This document shows positions 57,615 through 64,000 of a DNA stretch of 64,000 bases, piece after piece (the stretch's first letter is position 1; every line of letters starts with the position of its first letter). The notes beneath the pieces were generated by a model. The model had not been told where the DNA came from. It searched no databases and was given only the letters and a program-made list of their open reading frames with translations. The translations under genes and the position numbers were made by a program. Origin of the DNA: Streptomyces sp. NBC_01264 (GTDB taxonomy: Bacteria; Actinomycetota; Actinomycetes; Streptomycetales; Streptomycetaceae); contig NZ_JAPEOX010000001.1 in the NCBI RefSeq assembly GCF_026340675.1, positions 868,001 through 932,000 on the forward strand, in the 5' to 3' direction.

Positions 57615-58501
57615 CTGATCGTTTCAGAATGAGGTTCGGAGTCGCCGTAAGCAGATGATGCTGCAGGCGAGTTGGAGGAGTCCGAGGTGGAGGTCGGCTC
57701 GTATCTCGTAGCGGATTCGAAGGCGTTTGAACTGGTGGAGCCAGGCGAAGGTGCGCTCGACGACCCAGCGGGTCTTGCCCAGGCCGGAGCCGTGAAGTGT
57801 GCCGCGGCGGGCGATCCTGGGGGTGATCCCGCGGGCCCGGATCAGGCGCCGGTACTTGTCGAAGTCGTAGCCGCGGTCGGCGAAGAGTCGGCGGGGTCGG
57901 TGACGTGGCCGTCCTCGAAGCCCGCGGATGCGGGGTATCGCGTTGAGCAGAGGCATGAGCTGGGTGACGTCGTGACGGTTTCCGCTGGTCAGGGAGACGA
58001 CGAGTGGGGTTCCGTGCCGGTCGACGATGAGGTGGTGCTTGCTCCCCGGGCGGGCGCGGTCGACTGGCGAAGGTCCGGTGTGAGCCCCCCTTTGAGGGCT
58101 CTGACGTGCGAGGCGTCGATCGCGGCGTCATCCATGTCCAGCAGCCCGGCGGCCCGCAGCTCGGCCAGGAGGACTTCGTGGAGGCGGGGCCACACGCCTG
58201 CCTCGGTCCAGTCCCGAAGCCGGCGCCAGGCCGTCACACCACTGCAGCCGAACCGCTCAGCGGGAACGTCCCGCCAGCTCACGCCCTTGCACAGCACGTA
58301 AACGATGGCCCTCAACGCCGCACGATCGTCTACCGGCAGCCGCCCGGGATACCGAAACCGCCTGGCCGGCCGCTCCGGCAACAATGGGGCCACACGTTCC
58401 CACAGGTCATCAGGCACGAGATCAGCAGACACACCCCAGATCCTGCCGACACCACACCCAACTGCCAAGCCCCGCAACCAATCTCATTCTGAAACGATCA
58501 G
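57615..58501. mobile_element. IS5-family insertion sequence, 887 bp
   Basis: Perfect 19-bp terminal inverted repeats, CTGATCGTTTCAGAATGAG at 57615-57633 and its complement at 58483-58501, are flanked by a TTA target duplication (57612-57614, 58502-58504), as in the TNA/TA-target IS1031/IS427 groups. One two-phase transposase fills it. Confidence 0.92.
57624..58432 (-). CDS. IS5-family transposase made by programmed -1 frameshift
   Basis: The first phase (GTG 58432) gives VSADLVPDDLWERVAPLLPE, RAALRAIVYVLCKGVSWRDV, WTEAGVWPRLHEVLLAELRA and AIDASHVRALKGG. A -1 shift on AAAGGGGGG (complement 58085-58093) continues AHTGPSPVDRARPGSKHHLI, VVSLTSGNRHDVTQL, LFADRGYDFDKYRR, and RWVVERTFAWLHQFKRLRIR with the DDE Glu. 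This two-ORF layout with a slippery A/G run is normal for the group, so the element may be active. Confidence 0.88.
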
Positions 58502-58592
58502 TTAGACGGGTGGGGGACGAGAAGTCACGCAACCGCGTCGGACGCACTCCCGGACCGTCGGCTTCGATCGCCGGCGGTCCGGGAGCGGGGCG

Positions 58593-60917
58593 TCAGGAGT
58601 TGTCGGCCGGCAGGTCCGCGCGGATCTCGCGGGCGGCGGCGACGAGGTTCTCCAGGGAGGCCCGGGTCTCGGTCCAACCGCGGGTCTTCAGGCCGCAGTC
58701 GGGGTTGACCCAGAGCCGTTCGGCCGGGATGGCCTCCAGGCCCTTGCGGAGCAGGGCCGCCGCCTCCCGTGTGGAGGGGATGCGCGGCGAGTGGATGTCC
58801 CAGACGCCGGGGCCCGCCTCGCGCGGGTAGCCGTGGGCGGCGAGTTCGCGTGCGACCTGCATGTGCGAGCGGGCGGCTTCCAGGCTGATGACGTCGGCGT
58901 CGAGGTCGTCGATGGCCCGGACGATGTCGCCGAATTCGGCGTAGCACATGTGCGTGTGGATCTGGGTGTCCGGCCGTACCCCGGAGACGGTGAGCCGGAA
59001 GGACTCGGTCGCCCACGCCAGGTAGTCCGCGTGGTCGGCGCTCCGCAGCGGGAGCGTCTCGCGCAGGGCCGGCTCGTCGACCTGGATCACCGAAGTACCC
59101 GCGGCTTCGAGGTCGTCGACCTCGTCGCGCAGGGCCAGGGCCACCTGCCGGGCGGTGTCGCCGAGGGGCTGGTCGTCGCGTACGAAGGACCAGGCGAGCA
59201 TGGTGACCGGCCCGGTCAGCATGCCCTTGACCGGCTTGGAGGTCAGGGACTGGGCGTACGAGGTCCAGCGGACGGTCATCGGCTCGGGGCGGGAGATGTC
59301 CCCGGCCAGGACCGGCGGCCGCACGTAACGGGTGCCGTACGACTGGACCCAGCCGTACTGGGTCGCGAGGTAGCCGGTGAGCTGCTCCGCGAAGTACTGG
59401 ACCATGTCGTTGCGCTCCGGCTCGCCGTGCACCAGGACGTCGATGCCGGTCTTCTCCTGGAAGGAGATCACCTCGCCGATCTCCGCCTTGATCCGCCGCT
59501 CGTAGCCCGCCGCGTCGATCCGGCCGGCCCGCAGGTCGGCGCGGGCGACCCGCAGTTCGTCGGTCTGCGGGAAGGACCCGATCGTGGTGGTCGGCAGCAG
59601 CGGCAGGCCCAGGTGCGCCCGCTGGGCGGCGGCGCGCTCCGCGTAGGGCTGGGCGCGGCGGCCGTCCGCGGCGGTGACGGCCGCGGTGCGGGTGCGGACG
59701 GCCGGGTCGTGGGTGAGCGCCGAGCCCGTGCGGGAGGCCAGGTCGGCCCGGTTGGCGGCGAGTTCGGGTGCGATGGAGTCCGTCCCCTGGGCCAGTCCCC
59801 GGGCCAGGACGGAGATCTCCCGCGTCTTCTGCCGGGCGAAGGCGAGCCAGCGGCGGACCTGCGGGTCGATGTCCCGCTCGGCGGCGGCGTCGAGCGGGAC
59901 GTGCAGCAGGGAGCAGGAGGCGGCCACGTCCACCTGGTCGGCCAGGCCCAGCAGCGTGCCCAGAGTGGCGAGGGACTTCTGGTAGTCGTTGATCCAGATG
60001 TTGCGGCCGTTGACGACGCCGGCCACCAGGCGCTTGCCGGGCAGACCTCCCACCGCCGCGAGGTCCTTCAGATGGGCGCTGCCCGCCTCGGTGAAGTCGA
60101 GCGCCAGGCCCTCGACGGGAGAGGCGGCGAGGACCTGGAGGGCTTCGCCGAGCCGGCCGAAGTACGAGGCGACGAGCAGCTTGGACCGGTCGGTCAGGGC
60201 GCCGAGGTCGCGGTAGGCGCGGGCCGCGGCGTTCAGGTCGGCCGGGCTGCGGTCCTGGACCAGGGCCGGCTCGTCGAGCTGGACCCACTCGGCCCCGGCG
60301 GTCTTGAGGGCCGCGAGGACCTCGGCGTAGACGGGGAGCAGCCGGTCCAGCAGCGTCAGCGGCTGGAAGTCGGCCGCCACGCCGGGGGCGGGCTTGGCCA
60401 GCAGCAGATAGGTGATCGGGCCGACGAGCACGGGGCGGGCATCGTGGCCGAGCGCGAGGGCTTCCCTCACTTCGGCGACCTGCTTGGAGGGGTCGGCGGT
60501 GAAGACGGTGTCCGGTCCGAGCTCGGGGACCAGGTAGTGGTAGTTCGTGTCGAACCACTTGGTCATCTCCAGCGGGGCCACGTCCTGCGTGCCGCGTGCC
60601 ATCGCGAAGTACCCGTCGAGCGGGTCGGCGGCGACGGCCTCCCGGTGCCGCTCGGGGACGGCGCCGACCATGACGCTGGTGTCCAGCACGTGGTCGTAGT
60701 ACGAGAAGTCACCGGTGGGAACCTCGTGGACACCGGCCTCGGCCAGCTGCTGCCAGTTCGCACGGCGCAGTTCGGTCGCGGTCTCCCGGAGGGCGTCCGC
60801 GGTGACGCGGCCCTTCCAGTAGCCCTCGACGGCCTTCTTCAGTTCCCGGTTCCGCCCCTGACGGGGGTAGCCGTACACGGTGGCTCGTGCTGCCGCGGCT
60901 GTGGGCTTCGCTGTCAC
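58593..60917 (-). CDS. metE: Cobalamin-independent methionine synthase
   Basis: MetE transfers the methyl group from 5-methyltetrahydropteroyl-triglutamate to homocysteine. From GTG 60917, with GAAGGAG six bases ahead, the protein has 774 residues, the usual length. The N-terminal barrel holds GYPRQGRNRELKKAVEGYWK. The catalytic C-terminal barrel holds TTTIGSFPQTDELR, VLVHGEPERNDMVQYFAEQL, MLTGPVTMLAWSFVRDDQ, DEPALRE, and the zinc ligands in IHTHMCYAEF (His, Cys) and NPDCGLKTRGW (Cys). A cobalamin riboswitch lies upstream, so it should be off when B12 is available and MetH can work. Confidence 0.96.
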   Translation of the reverse strand: MTAKPTAAAARATVYGYPRQGRNRELKKAVEGYWKGRVTADALRETATELRRANWQQLAEAGVHEVPTGDFSYYDHVLDTSVMVGAVPERHREAVAADPLDGYFAMARGTQDVAPLEMTKWFDTNYHYLVPELGPDTVFTADPSKQVAEVREALALGHDARPVLVGPITYLLLAKPAPGVAADFQPLTLLDRLLPVYAEVLAALKTAGAEWVQLDEPALVQDRSPADLNAAARAYRDLGALTDRSKLLVASYFGRLGEALQVLAASPVEGLALDFTEAGSAHLKDLAAVGGLPGKRLVAGVVNGRNIWINDYQKSLATLGTLLGLADQVDVAASCSLLHVPLDAAAERDIDPQVRRWLAFARQKTREISVLARGLAQGTDSIAPELAANRADLASRTGSALTHDPAVRTRTAAVTAADGRRAQPYAERAAAQRAHLGLPLLPTTTIGSFPQTDELRVARADLRAGRIDAAGYERRIKAEIGEVISFQEKTGIDVLVHGEPERNDMVQYFAEQLTGYLATQYGWVQSYGTRYVRPPVLAGDISRPEPMTVRWTSYAQSLTSKPVKGMLTGPVTMLAWSFVRDDQPLGDTARQVALALRDEVDDLEAAGTSVIQVDEPALRETLPLRSADHADYLAWATESFRLTVSGVRPDTQIHTHMCYAEFGDIVRAIDDLDADVISLEAARSHMQVARELAAHGYPREAGPGVWDIHSPRIPSTREAAALLRKGLEAIPAERLWVNPDCGLKTRGWTETRASLENLVAAAREIRADLPADNS

Positions 60918-61087
60918 GGAACTCTCCTTCGCGAGATGTGTCCAGGAATCCGGCGACGGGACGCGGACGCGAAGGAACGGCACAACGGGCGGTGCACGCC
61001 GCGGAATCACCGCACGTGCCGCTCCGTGTGTACGCCGACCCGCCCACGAGGTCACCGGGATCTCCGCACACGGAATCGTCCGCGTGC

Positions 61088-61262
61088 GGGCAACGGGCAG
61101 GTCTTCGGACTCGCGGGCGCGCGGACCACGAAGGCCCGCACCTACTGGCCGTCGCTTCCCAGGACCTGTTCCGGTCCCAGTGCGTATGACGGCGGTCGTT
61201 CCCACTCACCGCTGCGGGGCAGTCCCGGATTCCCACCGGGTTCCCTCTTACGACGCATCCCG
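61088..61262 (-). ncRNA. Cobalamin riboswitch upstream of metE
   Basis: Read toward metE, the RNA has the conserved core in order. First comes AGAGGGAACCCGGTGGGAAT (near 61250), then CCGGGACTGCCCCGCAGCGG, then a GTGAGT... segment and a central GCGACGGCCAGTAGG. It closes with the B12 box AGTCCGAAGACCTGCC (about 61097-61112). About 170 bases of leader separate it from the metE start. It should repress metE when adenosylcobalamin binds. Confidence 0.9.
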
Positions 61263-61373
61263 CCTGGCGGACGGGGGCGAACCAGCTGCGCGGCCCACCC
61301 TAGGCCGCCGCGCTTGCCCATGGACACCGTGATCCAGATGTCGGACGGTGAAATGAGACACGCCGCCGGCCGG

Positions 61374-62603
61374 TCAGGGAAGGAAGGTCACCTCCGGGTA
61401 GGCCGGGGAGGGCCCGTCCAGCAGGTGGCCCTGGCCGTGGCGCAGGTGCTCGTCGAAGAACGCGAGCGGGTACACCTGCTGGATCTTCACCGCGCGGTCG
61501 GGATCGAGGGTGCCGATCACGTCCTGGAGCTGCTGCGCGGTCCATCCGTACACCTTCGCCACCTGCGGGTACAGCGCCTCGTTGTCGCCGTAGGAGATGT
61601 GGACGGCGCCCTCCGCCCGGATGTCCAGCCGCCGTCCCCGCAGGTGCGACCAGAAGGCGGCGGCCGCGGGATCCGTGGCCCGGCTGAACTCGGCGGACAT
61701 CATCATGAACGGCCGGTGCAGGTCGCCGGCCAGCGGCGGGTTCATCTGCATCGGGGCGTCGAGGCTCAGCCCGGCCCGGATGCGTTCGTCCGCGAGCGTG
61801 GCGCAGGCGGTGGCCGTCCCGCCCTTCGACCAGCCGAGCGCGCCCATGCGCCGCGGGTCGAGCGAGCCGAGCAGCCCGGCCGGCAGTTTCTTGCGGTCGA
61901 CGTCCGGATTGCGGCCCGCGGCGAGCTGCTCGACGCAGTCGAGGACGAAGCGCAGGTCGTCGGCGAAGTCCCCGGGCAGTGTCGGCGCCCGCCTGTCGTC
62001 GAGGGGGACGGCGACCCGGCCGTCGGGGTACTCGGTGTACGTGTCGTACTGGTGCGCGATGGTCACGGCCGCGTATCCGTGGCTGGCGAGCTCCTGGACC
62101 ATGACGGTGTGGTCGCCCTGGTGGCTGTGCGCGCCGTGCGAGAACACGACGACGGGCAGGCGCCCGCCGAAGTGGCCCGACCGGCGCACCGGCGCGCCCA
62201 TGTGGCCGGCGGTCAGCGGCCCCAGGGAGGCCAGTTCGCTGAGCCCGGCGTCGTCGACGAACGCCCGGAACGCCCCGGCCGGCATCCAGGGCGCCACGGG
62301 ATACCGCCGGACGTCCCGGGCGGGGTACCAGACGGTGGCCATCAGCTCACGGAAGTGCCCGGGCCCCGCGACGGCGTCCGGGCGCGAGCGGTCGACGAGG
62401 TGCAGCTGGACCGTTCCCACGGGATGCGGCCCGGTCGGCGCGGGCAGCGTGAGCCGCTCCGAGGCGCGGGCGGCGGGCGCGGCCGGGCCGGCCCACGCGG
62501 GGCCGGTGGCAGCCAGCGGCGCGGCGGCGCCGACGGCGAGCGCGGCTCCCAGCACCCGGCGGCGCGTCACGCCCTCGCGGCTGATGAACGGTGTGGTGGT
62601 CAT
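61374..62603 (-). CDS. Tat-exported alpha/beta hydrolase (PAF-acetylhydrolase-like)
   Basis: The 409-residue protein has a twin-arginine signal (TRRRVLGAALAVGAAAPLAA, cleaved near AWA). The hydrolase core has LPVVVFSHGAHSHQGDHTVM (oxyanion region), ASHGYAAVTIAHQYDTYTEY and the nucleophile elbow GWSKGG near residue 255. A late His (AVHISYGD) follows. Layout resembles platelet-activating-factor acetylhydrolase/chlorophyllase-like esterases. The natural ester is unknown. The 234 bases upstream hold no other gene. Confidence 0.85.
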   Translation of the reverse strand: MTTTPFISREGVTRRRVLGAALAVGAAAPLAATGPAWAGPAAPAARASERLTLPAPTGPHPVGTVQLHLVDRSRPDAVAGPGHFRELMATVWYPARDVRRYPVAPWMPAGAFRAFVDDAGLSELASLGPLTAGHMGAPVRRSGHFGGRLPVVVFSHGAHSHQGDHTVMVQELASHGYAAVTIAHQYDTYTEYPDGRVAVPLDDRRAPTLPGDFADDLRFVLDCVEQLAAGRNPDVDRKKLPAGLLGSLDPRRMGALGWSKGGTATACATLADERIRAGLSLDAPMQMNPPLAGDLHRPFMMMSAEFSRATDPAAAAFWSHLRGRRLDIRAEGAVHISYGDNEALYPQVAKVYGWTAQQLQDVIGTLDPDRAVKIQQVYPLAFFDEHLRHGQGHLLDGPSPAYPEVTFLP

Positions 62604-62837
62604 GGGCTCTCCCGTGGTGACGCATCGTCAACTGTGCTGCCACGGAAGGTCCGTGGACACAGCTGAACGCTGTCACGCGCCCTCCCGCGCGGCATCGGCT
62701 CACCGATGTAACACGCGCGAGGGCGTAGGCCCACGGGTTTACGCCCCCCGGACGATGCGGTCGCGGAAGTCGTCCGGTAGCCGGTGACCGGGCCCTCCCC
62801 GCGTCGGCCCGGCGGGCCCTCGCTCCCGCGGGACCCG

Positions 62838-63257
62838 TCAGCTCCAGCTGATGCCGGGCGGGCGCACCGCGGCGCACACGGGCATGCCGCAGCGGTCCGT
62901 GAGCCGTAGCCCGGCCTCGGCGGCGCCGCGGTCGACGGCGTGCGGCGGGAGGTCGTCGAGCATCAGCTTGGCGCGGCGGAACATCGTGAACTCCCCGCCG
63001 CGGCGAAGCTCTCCCCACGTCAGGTACAGGAACCGGCCCCCGCGTCGTCCGTGGACGTGGGGCCCACGAAAGTCCCGTGCCCCGTCCGTCAACGCGACGA
63101 CCTCCACGGTGAACTCCCAGACCGCCTCCGCGGCGTCCCCGGGGACGGCTCCTTCGGCTTCGCGCCCGCGCTGCACGGCGACATGGACGTCCCGGTACCC
63201 GCCGCATTCACGACCCGGGAGATCGCGGCCGACGATACGAAGTGAGAGCGATGGCAT
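62838..63257 (-). CDS. DUF5990-family protein
   Basis: From ATG 63257 the 139-residue protein matches the pattern of a small actinobacterial domain of unknown function: LSLRIVGRDLPGRECGGYRD then VHVAVQRG, VWEFTVEVV, ARDFRGPHVHGRRGGRFLYL, GGEFTMFRRAKLMLDDL, and the end LTDRCGMPVCAAVRPPGISW. The conserved 'dFrGP.V.G..g.RF.Yl.wG' and 'FRRAKL' elements are characteristic. No signal or membrane segment is seen. Confidence 0.8.
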   Translation of the reverse strand: MPSLSLRIVGRDLPGRECGGYRDVHVAVQRGREAEGAVPGDAAEAVWEFTVEVVALTDGARDFRGPHVHGRRGGRFLYLTWGELRRGGEFTMFRRAKLMLDDLPPHAVDRGAAEAGLRLTDRCGMPVCAAVRPPGISWS

Positions 63258-63319
63258 GCACAGCACTCTGCCATGCGCCCTCCGACCTCCCTGTCCGGGC
63301 TCTCCGACGACGTGCGGCG

Positions 63320-64000
63320 TCACCTTGTCCGGAGGTCGGACCCACGGCTCTGGTCACCGGAAAGGTAGTCCCGGAACACCTGCGAGGAGCGCGGATTCCG
63401 CCCGCACTGCCACACGCCGTGCGGGCAGAAGTCCGTGATGCTGTGGTAGAGCGGCCTGTGCTCCTCGATCCATTCCAGCATGTGCCGCACGTACTCGGGG
63501 TTGTCGCCGTGCCGGAACAGCCCCCACTCGGGGTACGAGATCGCCTTGCCGTGGGCCCTGGCGAAATCGACCTGCTGCCGCAGTCCGTAGGGCTGGGTGA
63601 CCTGCTCGTCGAAGGTCCGGCCGGGTTCCTGGTCGTACGAGTCCATCCCGATGACATCGACCACGTCGTCACCCGGGTAGCACCGGGTCCACGCGATCGC
63701 GTCACCGCCGCGGTTGGGGGCGAAGTCGAAACGGAAATCCTGCCCCTTCACGGACCGCATGGCGGCCACGATGCGCCGCCAGTACTTCTTCCAGTTCTCG
63801 GGGTCGGGCCGGCACCGGTGGGTGTAGTCGAAGCCGTTCATCTCCCAGCCGAGGACGATCACCGTGTCCGGCACGTCGAGGTCGACCAGGCGCTGGGCCA
63901 GCCGCCGGAAGTGGTGATCGTAGGTGCCCCGCGCACCGGTGCGGATCAGCTCGGCGACCCGGGCGTCGGGGAGACGGGCCTCGTTCCGCTCCTGCATGGG
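63320..64000 (-). CDS. GH26-type glycoside hydrolase, C-terminal part
   Basis: The gene runs off the window end; about 227 residues of C-terminus are visible. They include YDHHFRRLAQRLVDLDVPDT and VIVLGWEMNGFDYTHRC, where Glu is the likely acid/base, RFDFAPNRGG, DVIGMDSYDQEPGRTFDEQV, and AISYPEWGLFRHGDNPEYVR with the likely nucleophile Glu. These motifs fit GH26 (beta-mannanase and related) retaining glycosidases. A signal peptide cannot be judged. Confidence 0.85.
   Translation of the reverse strand, partial: PMQERNEARLPDARVAELIRTGARGTYDHHFRRLAQRLVDLDVPDTVIVLGWEMNGFDYTHRCRPDPENWKKYWRRIVAAMRSVKGQDFRFDFAPNRGGDAIAWTRCYPGDDVVDVIGMDSYDQEPGRTFDEQVTQPYGLRQQVDFARAHGKAISYPEWGLFRHGDNPEYVRHMLEWIEEHRPLYHSITDFCPHGVWQCGRNPRSSQVFRDYLSGDQSRGSDLRTR

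Overview
The window reads as a piece of a Streptomyces chromosome (or a very close relative). Base composition is strongly GC-rich and genes start with GTG or TTG as well as ATG. Markers include a rodlin (aerial-hypha surface protein), an ectABCD operon, several SpoIIE-type phosphatases, a BlaI/M56 pair, a small Rpf-like cell-wall enzyme and a TTA (bldA-type) codon in a secondary-metabolism gene. Mobile elements, pseudogenes and a peptide-synthetase cluster make it look like an accessory or chromosome-arm region.

Layout. 1-9.5 kb: mixed genes (end of a solute-binding protein, secreted lipase, rodlin, glycosyltransferase, a two-component system, polysaccharide deacetylase-like lipoprotein, MDMPI-family enzyme, a small interrupted ORF). 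9.6-15.2 kb: a secreted ricin-lectin protein, then ectA-ectB-ectC-ectD for ectoine and hydroxyectoine, with a GlnR-like box upstream and a hairpin terminator downstream. 15.1-18.3 kb: a decayed nitrogen block: an NCS2 permease tail, a Tat-type agmatine deiminase with two frameshifts, and an NCS1 permease with two in-frame nonsense codons. 18.6-22.2 kb: an MFS transporter and the wreck of a RiPP-maturation radical-SAM gene, split by a 1.6-kb insertion sequence whose 12-bp inverted repeats and 5-bp target duplication can be read exactly.

22.7-38.4 kb is the centrepiece: four collinear NRPS genes, C-A-T, C-A-T-TE-MFS, C-A-T and A-T-C. The second is one ORF joining a peptide synthetase module, a thioesterase with Cys in the nucleophile position, and a complete MFS exporter. 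The third carries an Ala/Gly/Gln pentapeptide repeat inside its adenylation domain. The fourth has no ATG/GTG/TTG at its homology-defined start. No MbtH or tailoring gene lies inside the cluster, and the domain order is not that of a simple collinear assembly line.

38.5-46 kb: a secreted helical protein, a frameshifted YbaK-type editing gene, an Rpf-like protein, a second-type enolase divergent from a MarR regulator across a striking 13-bp tandem operator array, then a PHBH-like hydroxylase (TTA codon) with a fused-domain O-methyltransferase. 46-57.6 kb: signalling and envelope genes (three SpoIIE phosphatases around a PLP decarboxylase, PAP2 and DedA proteins, a BlaI/M56 pair under an iron-box-like site, a MarR protein). 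57.6-64 kb: an IS5-family element with a programmed -1 frameshift, metE behind a cobalamin riboswitch, a Tat-exported hydrolase, a DUF5990 protein and the end of a GH26 glycosidase.

Several broken genes carry single-base indels in G/C runs, so sequencing or assembly error must be excluded before calling all of them pseudogenes. All family assignments were made by eye from motifs; no database search was run.
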